This document shows, in pieces, positions 41,397 to 52,254 of a stretch of DNA of 64,000 bases (position 1 is the stretch's first letter; each line of letters opens with the position of its first letter). A model generated the notes under the pieces. It did no database searches. It saw only the letters and a program-made list of their open reading frames with translations, and was not told the origin of the DNA. Source of the DNA: Thiohalobacter sp. IOR34 (lineage in GTDB: Bacteria; Pseudomonadota; Gammaproteobacteria; Thiohalobacterales; Thiohalobacteraceae). The DNA lies in assembly GCF_030406045.1 (NCBI RefSeq), contig NZ_CP128988.1, positions 2,267,438 to 2,331,437 on the forward strand, given 5' to 3'. The translations under genes were made by a program, and so were the position numbers.

Positions 41397-42199
41397 TGCC
41401 CCTCGCGGCGCATCCGCGCCAGGCGTTCGCCGGCAAGCCGCGCCGCGGTGGACCTCGGGTAGTCCTTCTGCACCTGTTCCAGCAGCCGGCGGGCCGCGTC
41501 CCACTGCTTCAGCTCGTACTGGATGAAGCCCATCTTGAGCAGGGCATCGGGCACCTTGCTGCTGGCCGGATACTGCTTGACCACCTTCTCGAACTCGGCC
41601 AGCGCCTTGTCGAACTGGCGGCTGACGTAGTAGGTCTCGGCCAGCCAGTACTGGGCATTGCCGGCATAGGCGCTGTCCGGGTAGGCGGCCAGGAAACGGC
41701 GGTAGGCCTTGCCGGCCTGGGCATAACGCCCCTCGCGGAGAATGTTGAGGGCCTGTTCATAGGCCTGGCGGACCTGTTCGGGGTCGGCCGCCGGAGCCGG
41801 TGTGGCGGGGGACGCGGCGGCCGGGGCCGTACCCGGCACCGCGCTGGCCGCCGCGGGTGGCGGTGCCGGGAGAGCCGGTGCGGCGGCGGGCGGCGTGACC
41901 GGCTGGGCGGGGGCGGCCTCCAGCCGCTGCAGGCGGCGGTCGATGTCGACATAGAGGTCGCGCTGGCGCGCCTTCAGCTGCTCGAGTTCGTGCCCCTGCA
42001 TCTCGACCTCGCCGCGCAGGCTCTGCACCTCACGCTGCAACTGTTCGAGCTGGGTCAGCATCTCGATCAAGCCACGGCTCTGCAGCAGGCGCTCCAGACG
42101 TTGCACCCGCTGCTCCAGGTCCGCCTCGCGGGCCTGCGCGGGCGCGGCGGCGAGCAGCGCCAGGACCAGCAGCCAGCTCCCTCTCAAGCCGCGCCCCAT
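41393..42199 (-). CDS. cpoB: Tol-Pal system protein CpoB (YbgF)
   Basis: The 268-residue periplasmic protein has a signal peptide (to about AQAREAD), an N-terminal trimeric coiled coil (residues about 25-95), a Pro/Ala linker and a C-terminal TPR domain (about 145-265: AYEQALNILREGRYAQAGKAY and similar repeats). In E. coli it couples Tol-Pal to PBP1B during constriction. ATG at 42199 lies 1 bp after the pal stop codon. The stop codon comes from a repeat-element end. Confidence 0.95.
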   Translation of the reverse strand: MGRGLRGSWLLVLALLAAAPAQAREADLEQRVQRLERLLQSRGLIEMLTQLEQLQREVQSLRGEVEMQGHELEQLKARQRDLYVDIDRRLQRLEAAPAQPVTPPAAAPALPAPPPAAASAVPGTAPAAASPATPAPAADPEQVRQAYEQALNILREGRYAQAGKAYRRFLAAYPDSAYAGNAQYWLAETYYVSRQFDKALAEFEKVVKQYPASSKVPDALLKMGFIQYELKQWDAARRLLEQVQKDYPRSTAARLAGERLARMRREGH

Positions 42200-42200
42200 C

Positions 42201-42764
42201 TCACTGCCCCTGGTAGACGATTTCGACCCGGCGGTTCTTTGCCCAGGCCGCCTCGTCATGGCCGGGGTCGACCGGCTTCTCCTCGCCGTAGCTCACGGTG
42301 CGGATCTGCTCCGGCGCAGCGCCCTGGAACTCCAGCAGTCGGCGCACCGCCTGGGCACGGCGTTCGCCGAGACCGATGTTGTACTCGCGCGATCCCCGCT
42401 CATCGGCATGGCCTTCGAGGACCACCCGCAGGCGGGGATTGGCGGCCAGGTAGCTGGCATGGGCGGCGATGATCTCGCGATCCTCCGGCCGCACCTCGCT
42501 GCTGTCGAAGTCGAAATAGAGGGTGCGCCGCGACAGCGGACTGCCCGGCTCGTCCAGGGCCATGCCGCTGAAGCCGCCACCGGTATCCACGCCACGACTG
42601 GTGGCAGCCTCACCGCCGGCCTCGGTAGCGGCCGGACTGCCCTGGTCCTCGACCACCGCCGGCTCGCCACCTTCCCCGCCACCCGGCCTGGGGCCGAGCG
42701 CGCCGCAACCCGCCAGCAATGCCGTCAACATCGCCGCCAGCAGCCACTTCGCTATCATCTGCAT
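42201..42764 (-). CDS. pal: Peptidoglycan-associated lipoprotein Pal
   Basis: The 187-residue outer-membrane lipoprotein has a lipobox LLAGC with Cys20, a Gly/Glu/Pro-rich linker, and an OmpA-like peptidoglycan-binding domain (about 80-187) with VVLEGHADERGSREYN and NRRVEIVY. It is the outer-membrane anchor of the Tol-Pal system and is followed at 1 bp by cpoB. Confidence 0.97.
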   Translation of the reverse strand: MQMIAKWLLAAMLTALLAGCGALGPRPGGGEGGEPAVVEDQGSPAATEAGGEAATSRGVDTGGGFSGMALDEPGSPLSRRTLYFDFDSSEVRPEDREIIAAHASYLAANPRLRVVLEGHADERGSREYNIGLGERRAQAVRRLLEFQGAAPEQIRTVSYGEEKPVDPGHDEAAWAKNRRVEIVYQGQ

Positions 42765-42839
42765 CGTCCTACTCCTTTCCAGTCTCAGTTCGTTCCCGCC
42801 GACAGACCGCGCCTGCGGCAGACATGTGCAATCCCCTGC

Positions 42840-44141
42840 TCAGCGACGCGGCAGGAAGGGCGACCAGGCCGGCTCGCGCACGTCGCCCTCCTGCAGCCGC
42901 AGACGCTGGCCGACGCGACCATCTACCGAGGCGGCCGCCAGCACACCTCGATGCCCGGCCTCGGTAGCATACAGCACCATCCGGCCGTTGGGCGCGAAGG
43001 TCGGCGACTCGTCGAGACGACCGTCGCTGAGAATCCGCAGCAGGCCGGTCTGCAGATCCAGCACCGCGATGCGGTAGGCGCCCTGGTTGCCGCGGTGCAC
43101 CATCGCCAGGCGTTTGCCGTCCGGCGAGAAATCGGGACTGGCGTTGTAACCGCCCTCGAAGGTGAGTCGCTGCGCCCGGCCGCCGTCCAGCGGGATGCGG
43201 TACAGCTGCGGCGCGCCGCCGCGATCGGAGGTGAACACCAGGCTGCGGCCGTCCGGATCCCAGACCGCCTCGGTGTCGATAGCCGGGTGGCGGGTGACGC
43301 GGCGCAGGGCGCCGTCGGCCAAGTCGAGGATGTAGATCTCGGGATTGCCGTCGCGCGACAGGGTCAGCGCCAAACGCCGGCCGTCCGGCGACCAGGCCGG
43401 CGCGCCGTTGATGCCCTCGAAGGCCGCCACCTTCTGGCGCTCGCCGCTGGCCAGGGTCTGCACATAGACCGCGGCCCGCTTGCCCTCGAAGGAGACATAG
43501 GCGATGCGCCGCCCGTCCGGCGACCAGGCCGGCGACATCAGGGGTTCGCGCGAGCTGACGATGGTCAGCGGATCGTAGCCGTCGGAGTCGGCCACCTGCA
43601 GGGCGTAGCGCCGCTGGTCGAGGGCACCGGTGGCGGTGACGTAGGCGATGCGGGTCTGGAAGGCGCCGCGTTCGCCGGTCAGGGTCTCGTAGATCAGGTC
43701 GCTGATATAGTGCGCCACCCGCCGCAGCTGGGCGCGGCCGGCGGGCACGCTGTAGCCGGCCAGCTGCCGGGCACGGAACACGTCGAACAGCTGGAACTGC
43801 ACCCGATAGCGGTCAGGCCCCTCGGCGATCAGCCGGCCGATGACCAGGTTGTCGACACCGAGCGCCCGCCAGTCGCGGAAGTTGACCGCCGCGGCCTCGC
43901 TCGGCCGGGCCAGCAGATCGGCCCGCGGCAGGGGGTTGAAGCTGCCGCTGCGCGCCAGGTCGGCAGCTACGATGGCGGCCACGTCCTGCGGCGCCGGCCC
44001 CGGGCCGTCCCAGGCGAAGGGCACCACAGCGATCGGCATGGCACCCTGCACGCCGGAGGTGATCTCGATGGTCAGGCCGGCCTGGGCCAGGCGCAGCAGG
44101 GACAGCAGCAGCACCAGGGCCAGGATCTTCAGGGCACGCAT
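42840..44141 (-). CDS. tolB: Tol-Pal system beta-propeller TolB
   Basis: The 433-residue periplasmic protein has a signal peptide ending near LAQAG, an N-terminal TolB domain (about 22-160) and a six-bladed propeller with recurring [12 protein letters not shown] / [11 protein letters not shown] motifs (about 200-430). It shuttles between TolA and Pal. Gap to pal is 75 bp. Confidence 0.97.
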   Translation of the reverse strand: MRALKILALVLLLSLLRLAQAGLTIEITSGVQGAMPIAVVPFAWDGPGPAPQDVAAIVAADLARSGSFNPLPRADLLARPSEAAAVNFRDWRALGVDNLVIGRLIAEGPDRYRVQFQLFDVFRARQLAGYSVPAGRAQLRRVAHYISDLIYETLTGERGAFQTRIAYVTATGALDQRRYALQVADSDGYDPLTIVSSREPLMSPAWSPDGRRIAYVSFEGKRAAVYVQTLASGERQKVAAFEGINGAPAWSPDGRRLALTLSRDGNPEIYILDLADGALRRVTRHPAIDTEAVWDPDGRSLVFTSDRGGAPQLYRIPLDGGRAQRLTFEGGYNASPDFSPDGKRLAMVHRGNQGAYRIAVLDLQTGLLRILSDGRLDESPTFAPNGRMVLYATEAGHRGVLAAASVDGRVGQRLRLQEGDVREPAWSPFLPRR

Positions 44142-44211
44142 GAATCAGTCCTCCTGTTTCCATCCCTCGCCGTCGGCAGCGACAGCATCCCAATCCCCTC
44201 TCGGCTCATGC

Positions 44212-45222
44212 TCAGGCCTTCGGCTTGAAGCGGAAGGTCAGGCTGCGAAAGCGCTCGAAGAGCTGGCCGTTCGGCGGCAGGGGCAGGGGCGAGGCCCGGT
44301 AGACCGCGGCCTCCACCGAGCGGTCGAAGGCGGTGTCGCCACTACCCTGCACGATACGCACGTTCATCACCTCGCCGCCCGGGATCAGCTGCACCTGCAC
44401 CGTGCAGGACAGGCCGACCCGGCTAGTCGACGGCTGGATCCAGTTGCGCTCCACCTTCTGCTTGATGGCCGCGACATACTCGTCCACGATGCGCTGCTCA
44501 CGCCGCGCCTGCTCCGCCGCCAGCGCCTCGCGCTCGCGGGCCAGCTGCTCCTGCAGGGCACGCTCGGCTGCCGCCCGTTTCGCCGCCTCCTCGGCCTTGC
44601 GCTTCGCCTCGGCCCGGCGCCGCGCCTCTTCCTCGGCCTTGCGTTTCGCCTCGGCCTCCGCCTTGCGCCTGGCCTCCGCCGCCGCCTTGCGTCTGGCTTC
44701 TTCCTCAGCCTTGCGTTTCGCCTCCGCCGCGCGGCGCGCCGCCTCTTCCGCCTTGCGCTGGCGGGCCAGCTCGGCGAGGCGCTTCTCCTCGGCCTGCTGA
44801 CGGCGGGCCAGCTCCTCCTGTTTGCGCTTCAGCTCGGCCAGGCGCTTGGCCTCGGCCTGCTGCTTGCGTTTCAGCTCGGCCTGACGCCGGGCCTCCTGCT
44901 CCTTCCTGCGCTGGATCTCGGCCAGCCGCTGCTGTTCCTGGCGCCGCCGCTGCTCGGCACGCTCGGCCTCCTGCTGCAACTTCTTCAGGCGCGCCTCGGC
45001 CTCGCGCTCCTTGCGCCGCTCCGCGGCCTTGAGCCGTTCCACCTCGGCACGCACCCGGGCCTCGTCCACCGCCACCGCCTGGATGGCCTTCTGCTCGGGC
45101 GGTCCCGAGGGGGCCGGCGTCACCTGCCAGTCCATGCTGAACACCAGCATCGCCAGCAACAACAGGTGCACGGCCAGGGCATAGACGACAGCGAGCGGAT
45201 CGTTCCGCAGCAGTTCCCACAT
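44212..45222 (-). CDS. tolA: Tol-Pal system protein TolA
   Basis: The 336-residue protein has a single N-terminal membrane helix (about 12-30), a very long helical domain rich in Ala, Glu, Lys and Arg (about 45-245, RKAEEEARR-type repeats) that spans the periplasm, and a C-terminal globular domain (about 250-336) with SCTVQVQLIPGGEV and DTAFDRSVEAAV. It transmits TolQR force to TolB-Pal. Stop-start spacing to tolR upstream is 3 bp. Confidence 0.96.
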   Translation of the reverse strand: MWELLRNDPLAVVYALAVHLLLLAMLVFSMDWQVTPAPSGPPEQKAIQAVAVDEARVRAEVERLKAAERRKEREAEARLKKLQQEAERAEQRRRQEQQRLAEIQRRKEQEARRQAELKRKQQAEAKRLAELKRKQEELARRQQAEEKRLAELARQRKAEEAARRAAEAKRKAEEEARRKAAAEARRKAEAEAKRKAEEEARRRAEAKRKAEEAAKRAAAERALQEQLAREREALAAEQARREQRIVDEYVAAIKQKVERNWIQPSTSRVGLSCTVQVQLIPGGEVMNVRIVQGSGDTAFDRSVEAAVYRASPLPLPPNGQLFERFRSLTFRFKPKA

Positions 45223-45225
45223 GGC

Positions 45226-45648
45226 CTACTCCGCCGGCGGCTCGGTGACCAGGCCGACGCTGGGGGCACCGGCCTGCTGCAGCAGCACCATGGCGCGCAC
45301 CACCGCGCCGTAGTTCACGGCCTGATCGCCGCGCACCAGCACCGGCGTCTTCGGCTTGTGGCGCAGCACCGCGGCGGCGCGCTGCAGCAGGGTGTCGGCG
45401 TCCACCGGCTGCCGCTCGTCGCCGAGATTGAGGTAGTAGCGCCCCTCGGCATCGACCGTCACCTCCAGCGGTTCCAGGCTGTCGGCCGGCAGCGCCTCGG
45501 CGGCAGCGCTCGGCAGTTCCACCTGCACCCCCTGGGTGAGCAGCGGTGCGGTGATCATGAAGATCACCAGCATCACCAGCATCACGTCGATGTAGGGCAC
45601 GACATTGATCTCCGCGATGGGACGTCTCTTGCTGCGCTTGCAGGCCAT
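45226..45648 (-). CDS. tolR: Tol-Pal system protein TolR
   Basis: The 140-residue ExbD-like protein has one N-terminal membrane helix with the essential Asp (VVPYIDVMLVMLVIFM) and a periplasmic domain. With TolQ it forms the proton-driven motor. ATG at 45648 is the family start (MACKRSKRRPIAEINVVPY). It follows tolQ by 4 bp. Confidence 0.96.
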   Translation of the reverse strand: MACKRSKRRPIAEINVVPYIDVMLVMLVIFMITAPLLTQGVQVELPSAAAEALPADSLEPLEVTVDAEGRYYLNLGDERQPVDADTLLQRAAAVLRHKPKTPVLVRGDQAVNYGAVVRAMVLLQQAGAPSVGLVTEPPAE

Positions 45649-45652
45649 GACC

Positions 45653-46330
45653 TCAGGATCCCAGGACCTGGCGGTGGAGGATGCTGGAGAATTCCTCCAG
45701 GAAATTGTCATAGCGGCTGATCAGCCGCTCGACGTCGTTCGAGAAGCGGTTGTAGGCGACCACTGCGGGAATGGCGGCGAACAGGCCCATGGCGGTGGCG
45801 ATCAGCGCCTCGGCGATGCCCGGCGCGACCATGCCCAGGGTCGCCTGATGCACGTTGCCCAGGGCGCTGAAGGCGTTCATGATGCCCCATACGGTGCCGA
45901 ACAGGCCGATGTAGGGACTGGTCGAACCGACCGTGGCGAGGAAGGAGAGGTTGTGCTCCAGCCGGTCCTCCTCGCGCGACAAGGCCACCCGCATGGCCCG
46001 CTGCGCCCCCTCCAGGGTGGCACTGGCGTCGGCATTGGGCTGCTTGCGCAGCCGGGCGAACTCCTTGAAGCCGGCCTCGAAGATATCGGCCATCCCCTGC
46101 ACCTCGCCCTCGCCGGCGGAGACCGACTGGTAGAGGCCGGCCAGGTCGCCACCCGACCAGAAGCGGTCCTCGAAACGTTCCGCCTCGGTCCGGGCACCGC
46201 CCAGCAACTTCCACTTGTGAAAGATGATCGCCCAGGAGGCCACCGACAGCAGCAGCAGAAGCAGCATCACGGCCTGCACCACCGGGCTGGCGCCCAGCAC
46301 CAGGTGCATCAGGGAGAGGTCAGTCGTCAT
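45653..46330 (-). CDS. tolQ: Tol-Pal system protein TolQ
   Basis: The 225-residue ExbB/MotA-like inner-membrane protein has three membrane segments (about 15-36, 132-155 and 168-190) with the conserved YIGLFGTVWGIMNAF stretch. It starts 11 bp inside the end of ybgC, so the two are coupled. Confidence 0.97.
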   Translation of the reverse strand: MTTDLSLMHLVLGASPVVQAVMLLLLLLSVASWAIIFHKWKLLGGARTEAERFEDRFWSGGDLAGLYQSVSAGEGEVQGMADIFEAGFKEFARLRKQPNADASATLEGAQRAMRVALSREEDRLEHNLSFLATVGSTSPYIGLFGTVWGIMNAFSALGNVHQATLGMVAPGIAEALIATAMGLFAAIPAVVAYNRFSNDVERLISRYDNFLEEFSSILHRQVLGS

Positions 46331-46733
46331 CCAGTATCTCCGTCAAAAGGCTGGAAGGCAGGGCGCGCGGCCGGAAGCTGCGGGCATCCAGGCAGGCGAT
46401 GCGGATCCGGCCGCTGCAGCAGGGTGCCTCGCTGCTGCCGGCCGGATAGACCACCTGCTCGAAACTGAGACTGGCGCGGCGCGCCTCGGCGAGGCGGGCG
46501 GTGACCTCCAGCGCCTGGTTGAAACGGGCCGGGCGCAGAAACTCGATCTCGGCGGCACGCACGGCGAAGATGATGCCCTGCTCCTCGCGCAGCCGGTCCT
46601 GCTCCAGACCCCGGCTGCGCAGCCACTCGGTTCGTGCCCGCTCCATGAATTTCAGATAGTTCGCGTAATAGACCACACCGCCACTGTCGGTGTCTTCGTA
46701 GTAGACCCGCACCGGCCATCGAAACTCCGCCAC
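46320..46733 (-). CDS. ybgC: Tol-Pal-associated acyl-CoA thioesterase YbgC
   Basis: The 137-residue hotdog-fold thioesterase has the family motif VYYEDTDSGGVVYYANYLKF with the catalytic Asp. YbgC is the first gene of the Tol-Pal operon and probably acts on acyl groups in phospholipid metabolism. The start is GTG at 46733, preceded by GGAAGG. It overlaps tolQ by 11 bp. Confidence 0.95.
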   Translation of the reverse strand: MAEFRWPVRVYYEDTDSGGVVYYANYLKFMERARTEWLRSRGLEQDRLREEQGIIFAVRAAEIEFLRPARFNQALEVTARLAEARRASLSFEQVVYPAGSSEAPCCSGRIRIACLDARSFRPRALPSSLLTEILDDD

Positions 46734-46854
46734 CGCCTTCCCGACCCCCGTCTATGACCGCCGCTGCCGGCAAAGATTCCGGACTGCGGTCGACTTCACT
46801 GCGCGCCTCGGCGCGGACGATAACAGAGCCGTGCGCAAGATGGCTTGACCCACA

Positions 46855-47910
<1,056 letters not shown>

Positions 47911-47934
47911 TCGGCGGACATCCACTTCATGTTA

Positions 47935-48214
47935 TTAACCCGGCAACAATGTATATCGTGTTCAGCCGTCGTGTGCCCGTCCACGGCAAGGCATCGGAAC
48001 GCCGCGGTAGCCATTCTACCGCAAGTTCCGATAACGCCGCCGTGGACGGGCACACGACAGCCTGTCTTCTGGCATCAATTCGGTCAGGGGCTCCAGGGAT
48101 GCACCGGCTCCGCGTTACGGCGCTTGACAAGGGAATGCCCCTTGCCTGCGCGCCGCGCCTTGATCCAGTACATCCCTGGAGCCCTGAACATGACATACAT
48201 TGTCGCCGGGTTAA
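47935..48214. mobile_element. 280-bp element with 31-bp terminal inverted repeats between ruvA and ruvB
   Basis: The left end (TTAACCCGGCAACAATGTAT..., 47935-47965) and right end (48184-48214) are inverted repeats matching at 28 of 31 positions. Inside are two further inverted repeats: 47968-47987 with 48039-48058 (CGTCGTGTGCCCGTCCACGG and inverse), which itself encloses nested hairpins (GCGGTAG/CTACCGC), and 48088-48101 with 48171-48184 (GGGCTCCAGGGATG and inverse). There is no ORF worth calling. The layout is that of a MITE-like non-autonomous element, or of a structured RNA. It interrupts the ruvC-ruvA-ruvB operon. Possible TA or TTAA target duplications at both ends are ambiguous. Confidence 0.7.
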
Positions 48215-48229
48215 TCGCGTGGCTTCCAT

Positions 48230-48838
48230 TCAGGACGGACGGACCGTGGCCTGCAACGCCTGGCGGATGATCGCCTCCGCCGTCAGCCCGCTGCTGTCGA
48301 TGGCCCGCACCATGCGGCTGGCCTCCGGCGGCTTGTAGCCGAGGGCGATCAGGGCACTGACCGCCTCCGCCACAGCATCGGTCGGCTGGACCACGCTGCC
48401 GGCCGCCGCGGCCGGGACCGCAGCCGGCGCCGCCCAGTCGTCGAGGCGGTCGCGCAGTTCCACCACCAGGCGCTCGGCGGTCTTCTTGCCGATGCCGGGC
48501 ACCCGGGTGAGGGCGGCACTGTCGCCCTCGCGGACACAGGCCACGAACTCGTCGGCGTTCATGCCGGAAAGGATGGCCAGGGCCAGGCGCGGCCCGACGC
48601 CGCTGATGCGGATCAGGCTGCGGAACAGGCTGCGCTCGGCGAGGCGGCCGAAGCCGTACAGGGTGTGGGCGTCCTCGCGCACCACCAGGTGGGTGTGCAG
48701 GGTAATCTCGGCACCTGTCTCCGGCAGATCGTAGAAGGTGGTCATGGGCGCGTCGATCTCGTAGCCGACGCCACCGACCTCCAGCAGCAGTTGCGGCGGC
48801 CGCTTGGCGACCAGCCTGCCGCGCAGGAAACCGATCAC
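48230..48838 (-). CDS. ruvA: Holliday junction DNA-binding protein RuvA
   Basis: The 202-residue protein starts [10 protein letters not shown] (GTG start) and has the OB-fold domain (1-63), two helix-hairpin-helix motifs ([14 protein letters not shown] and [14 protein letters not shown]) and the C-terminal RuvB-binding domain (about 155-200), after a flexible Ala-rich linker. The start overlaps the ruvC stop codon (GTGA). Confidence 0.97.
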   Translation of the reverse strand: MIGFLRGRLVAKRPPQLLLEVGGVGYEIDAPMTTFYDLPETGAEITLHTHLVVREDAHTLYGFGRLAERSLFRSLIRISGVGPRLALAILSGMNADEFVACVREGDSAALTRVPGIGKKTAERLVVELRDRLDDWAAPAAVPAAAAGSVVQPTDAVAEAVSALIALGYKPPEASRMVRAIDSSGLTAEAIIRQALQATVRPS

Positions 48839-49353
48839 CGGTAACGCCCCCGGCGGCTGCCACGGGCCGCCGCCACGCGCAGCAGGCTGGCCCGGGTGTT
48901 GGCATGACAGAGGGCCACCGCCAGGGCGTCGGCCTGATCGGCCTGCGGCCGGTCGGAGAGCTTGAGCAGCATCTGCACCATGTGCTGTACCTGAACCTTG
49001 TCTGCGCCACCGGTGCCGACCACCGCCAGCTTGATCTCACGCGGGCTGTACTCGGCCACCGGCAGCCCGGCCGCCACCACCCCGCAGATGGCCGCGCCCC
49101 GCGCCTGGCCGAGCTTCAGGGCGGAATCGGCGTTGCGCGACATGAACACCCGTTCGATGGCCACCTCCTGCGGGCGCCATTCCTCGACCAGTTCGCTGAT
49201 GCCCCGGAAGATGATGCCGAGCCGCTGCGCCAGGCCGTCCGCCTGGATGCGCAGCCGGCCGCTGTGTACGTGATCCTGGCGGGAACCCTCGACGTCGACG
49301 ATGCCGAAGCCGGTGTTCTGCGAGCCGGGGTCGATGCCGAGGATGCGGGTCAT
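48835..49353 (-). CDS. ruvC: Holliday junction resolvase RuvC
   Basis: The 172-residue endonuclease has the four acidic catalytic residues Asp8, Glu67, Asp139 and Asp142 ([27 protein letters not shown]), each one position beyond E. coli numbering. ATG at 49353 gives standard length. It lies 29 bp downstream of yebC and overlaps ruvA. Confidence 0.97.
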   Translation of the reverse strand: MTRILGIDPGSQNTGFGIVDVEGSRQDHVHSGRLRIQADGLAQRLGIIFRGISELVEEWRPQEVAIERVFMSRNADSALKLGQARGAAICGVVAAGLPVAEYSPREIKLAVVGTGGADKVQVQHMVQMLLKLSDRPQADQADALAVALCHANTRASLLRVAAARGSRRGRYR

Positions 49354-49382
49354 GCGCTCAGGCCCTTGCGCCGTGACCGGCA

Positions 49383-50132
49383 TCAGGCCATGGCATCCAG
49401 CACCTCGTCCGGAATGTCGGCGTTGGTGTACACCTCCTGCACGTCGTCCAGGTCCTCCAGCCGGTCGATCAGACGCATCACCTTCTCCGCGGTTTCGACG
49501 TCCAGGGGGGTGAGGGTCTCGGCGCGCATGGTGACCTCGGCGTTGTCCGGCTCGAGGCCGGCGGCCTCGATCGCCGCCTTGACCTCGGCAAAGTCCTCGG
49601 GGGTGGTCAGCACGTCGATGGAACCGTCATCGTTGGTGATCACGTCCTCGGCACCCGCCTCCAGCGCCGCCTCCATCACCGCGTCCTCGTCCACGCCCGG
49701 CGCGAAACTGAGGATGCCGGTCTTCTTGAACAGGTAGGCCACCGAGCCGTCGGTGCCCAGGTTGCCGCCGCTCTTGGTGAAGGCGTGACGCACTTCGGAG
49801 ACGGTGCGGTTGCGGTTGTCGGTCATGCAATCGACCAGCACCGCCACACCGGCCGGGCCATAACCCTCGTAGCGGGCCTCCTCGTAGTTGGCACCTTCCA
49901 GCTCGCCGGCACCGCGCTTGCAAGCCTTGTCGATGGTGTCCTTGGGAATGTTGGCTCCCAGTGCCTTGTCGACGGCGAGGCGCAGGCGCGGACAGGCGGC
50001 CGGGTCCGAGGTCTTGCACTCGCGCGCCGCCACCGTGATCTCACGGATGAGCTTGGTCCAGATCTTGCCCCGTTTCTTGTCGTTGGCGGCCTTCTTGTGT
50101 TTGATGTTGGCCCACTTGCTGTGTCCTGCCAT
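49383..50132 (-). CDS. yebC: YebC/PmpR-family transcriptional or translational regulator
   Basis: The 249-residue protein starts [20 protein letters not shown], the invariant beginning of the YebC family, and has [19 protein letters not shown] in the middle domain. Members were first described as transcription regulators (PmpR in Pseudomonas); more recent work links family members to translation of difficult proline stretches. The position next to ruvC is widely conserved. Confidence 0.95.
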   Translation of the reverse strand: MAGHSKWANIKHKKAANDKKRGKIWTKLIREITVAARECKTSDPAACPRLRLAVDKALGANIPKDTIDKACKRGAGELEGANYEEARYEGYGPAGVAVLVDCMTDNRNRTVSEVRHAFTKSGGNLGTDGSVAYLFKKTGILSFAPGVDEDAVMEAALEAGAEDVITNDDGSIDVLTTPEDFAEVKAAIEAAGLEPDNAEVTMRAETLTPLDVETAEKVMRLIDRLEDLDDVQEVYTNADIPDEVLDAMA

Positions 50133-50210
50133 GACTGCCTCTCGCAACACTTCAAATGGCTGGCATTTTAGCACGGCGCCGGACCGAATCGGCAGGCGCG
50201 GCCTGCTTCC

Positions 50211-50894
50211 TCAGGCTTCGGGGCAAATCTTGCAGGGACCGTCCGCATCGAACCGCCCCTGGCGCAGGAAGTGGATGGCCTCTGCCGCCACCGCCCGGGA
50301 CAGCAACAACCCGCTGTGGGTCACCGGCAGGCAGCAGCGCGCCGCCAGCAGTGGGTGAGCGGTCTCGGCCACCGCCACGGTACCATCGCTCGGCCCGCGC
50401 AGGCCGGGCAACAGCCGGCCGGGGCCCAGGGGACGGGTGCCGGCGATCAGGCCGGTCGCGGGCGGCGCCCCGGGCAGGCGCGCATCGCCCAGCAGCCCCT
50501 CGTCCCGGCTGTGGCCGAGCAGCCAGCGGCCGGGGGCGAACGCCGCCATGCGCCGCGCCAGGGCGCTGCCCCTGAGCGGGGTACCGAGCAGCACCAGCCG
50601 CTGCACCGGCAGCCCCGGCTCGTCGTGCAGCGCACGCAGGGCAACCAGGCCGCCCAGGCTGTGGGCGACGATCCCCAGCGGCTCGCCGAGGGCACGGACC
50701 TCGGCGATCAGCCGCCGCGCATTGACGGCCACCGGACGACGCACCGAAGGATAGGAAAAGAGGCGGGGAAGAAAACCGGCGCGGCGCAGCCGCCACGCGA
50801 GCAGACCCAGGCTGGCGGCCGGCATCCACACACCGTGGATCAGGAGCACGGGCTGCGGCGGTCCGTCTCCCGGCGGGGGCGAGACGGCCGCCAT
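50211..50894 (-). CDS. Alpha/beta hydrolase
   Basis: The 227-residue protein shows the alpha/beta hydrolase pattern: an oxyanion strand with LLIHGVWM (about 17-24), the nucleophile elbow AHSLGG (Ser about 99), an acidic residue in PSDGTVAVAE (about 168-177) and a catalytic His in PVTHSGLLLS (about 194). It looks like a lipase or esterase of the PGAP1/GPI-hydrolase-like type seen in many Chromatiales genomes. It ends with two Cys residues (CKIC). It starts 4 bp after the nadA stop codon, so it is co-transcribed with nadA. The substrate is unknown. Confidence 0.75.
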   Translation of the reverse strand: MAAVSPPPGDGPPQPVLLIHGVWMPAASLGLLAWRLRRAGFLPRLFSYPSVRRPVAVNARRLIAEVRALGEPLGIVAHSLGGLVALRALHDEPGLPVQRLVLLGTPLRGSALARRMAAFAPGRWLLGHSRDEGLLGDARLPGAPPATGLIAGTRPLGPGRLLPGLRGPSDGTVAVAETAHPLLAARCCLPVTHSGLLLSRAVAAEAIHFLRQGRFDADGPCKICPEA

Positions 50895-50898
50895 GGGA

Positions 50899-51999
50899 TC
50901 AGGGCGAGACCTCGAGCATCCGCTCCAGGGCCAGCCGTGCCTGGGCCGCCTCCTCTGCCGGCACCTGGATGCGGTTCACCACCCGCCCCTCGACCAGGTT
51001 CTCCAGGGTCCAGCACAGGTGCTGGGGGTCGATGCGGAACATGGTCGAGCACATGCACACCGTGGGCGACATGAAGTGCACGTTCTTGCCCTCGTGCTTG
51101 TACTGCTGGTGCAGGCGGTTGACCAGGTTCAGCTCGGTACCGACCAGCCAGCGGGTGCCGGGTGCCGAATCGCGCACCGTCCTGATGATGAATTCCGTCG
51201 AGCCGACATAGTCCGACTTCTGGCAGACCTCGAAGCTGGCCTCGGGATGGGAGACCACCTTGGCCTCGGGATACCTGGCCTTGAAGGCGTCGATGTGCTC
51301 CGGGCGGAACATCTGGTGCACCGAGCAGAAACCCTTCCAGAGGATGATCCTCGCCTTGCGGATCTGCTCCGCGCTGAGACCGCCCATCGGCAGGTCGTAG
51401 TCCCAGACCACCATTTCCTCCAACGGCATGCCCATGGCATGGGCGGTATTGCGGCCCAGGTGCTGATCGGGGAAGAACAGCACCTTGTCCCGCCGGCCAT
51501 AGGCCCATTCCAGCACATGGCGGGCGTTGGTGGAGGTGCAGACGATGCCGCCGTGACGGCCGCAGAAGGCCTTGAGGTCGGCAGCGGAATTGATGTAGGT
51601 GACGGGCGTGACCTGCTCGTCCGGCTCCAGCACCTCGGCCAGCTCGCGCCAGGCACGCTCGACCCGGGCCAGGTCGGCCATGTCGGCCATGGAGCAGCCG
51701 GCAGCCATGTCCGGGAGGATGGAGACCTGGTCGGGGCGCGAGAGGATGTCGGCCACCTCGGCCATGAAGTGCACGCCGCAGAAGACGATGTACTCGGCGC
51801 TGGAACTGGCCGCCTGGCGTGAAAGCTTCAGCGAATCGCCGCTGAAGTCGGCGTGGCGGAACACCTCCTCGCGCTGATAGTGATGGCCGAGGATGACCAC
51901 CCGCTCACCCAGCGCCTCGCGCGCCGCCAGGATGCGTGCCTCGCAGGCCGCGTCATCGAGATGGGAATAGATATCCAGCGCTTCGGCCGTTGCCGCCAT
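50899..51999 (-). CDS. nadA: Quinolinate synthase
   Basis: The 366-residue 4Fe-4S enzyme condenses iminoaspartate and dihydroxyacetone phosphate in NAD synthesis. Likely cluster ligands are Cys102 (DMAAGCSMAD), Cys225 (GFCSVHQMF) and Cys315 or Cys317 (TVCMCSTMF). ILGHHYQREEV near the N terminus is another family motif. ATG at 51999 is chosen; the upstream frame enters the promoter region. nadB and nadC are not in the window. Confidence 0.96.
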   Translation of the reverse strand: MAATAEALDIYSHLDDAACEARILAAREALGERVVILGHHYQREEVFRHADFSGDSLKLSRQAASSSAEYIVFCGVHFMAEVADILSRPDQVSILPDMAAGCSMADMADLARVERAWRELAEVLEPDEQVTPVTYINSAADLKAFCGRHGGIVCTSTNARHVLEWAYGRRDKVLFFPDQHLGRNTAHAMGMPLEEMVVWDYDLPMGGLSAEQIRKARIILWKGFCSVHQMFRPEHIDAFKARYPEAKVVSHPEASFEVCQKSDYVGSTEFIIRTVRDSAPGTRWLVGTELNLVNRLHQQYKHEGKNVHFMSPTVCMCSTMFRIDPQHLCWTLENLVEGRVVNRIQVPAEEAAQARLALERMLEVSP

Positions 52000-52149
52000 G
52001 ACAGTCCTCCGCAAATCCGAGGGTGATCCGGTTGTGGAAAATATACTAGATGAAATCCCCCGTGGCAGTACCACTTTTTGAGTAGGGGAAAGCGACGGAG
52101 ACTACCAAGATTGGGGATACAGGGGATTTTTCAAGCGGAACATCGATCG

Positions 52150-52254
52150 ATAGCCACGAAACCCAGGGAAACTCTATCCCCGCCAAGACGCGCACGGGTC
52201 CGCGAAGACAAGGGCCCGATTTCTTTGTCGTGGGTTTAGTGGGTTTCGTGGCTA
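52150..52254. repeat. Inverted CCACGAAACCCA element directly after the aspS stop codon
   Basis: ATAGCCACGAAACCCA at the left and TGGGTTTCGTGGCTAT at the right form arms of about 16 bp around 75 bp of GC-rich sequence. On the minus strand the element begins in the base right after the TAA stop codon of aspS. It is one of several CCACG-type elements in the window. The rest of the nadA-aspS gap (52000-52150) shows nothing recognisable. Confidence 0.65.
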
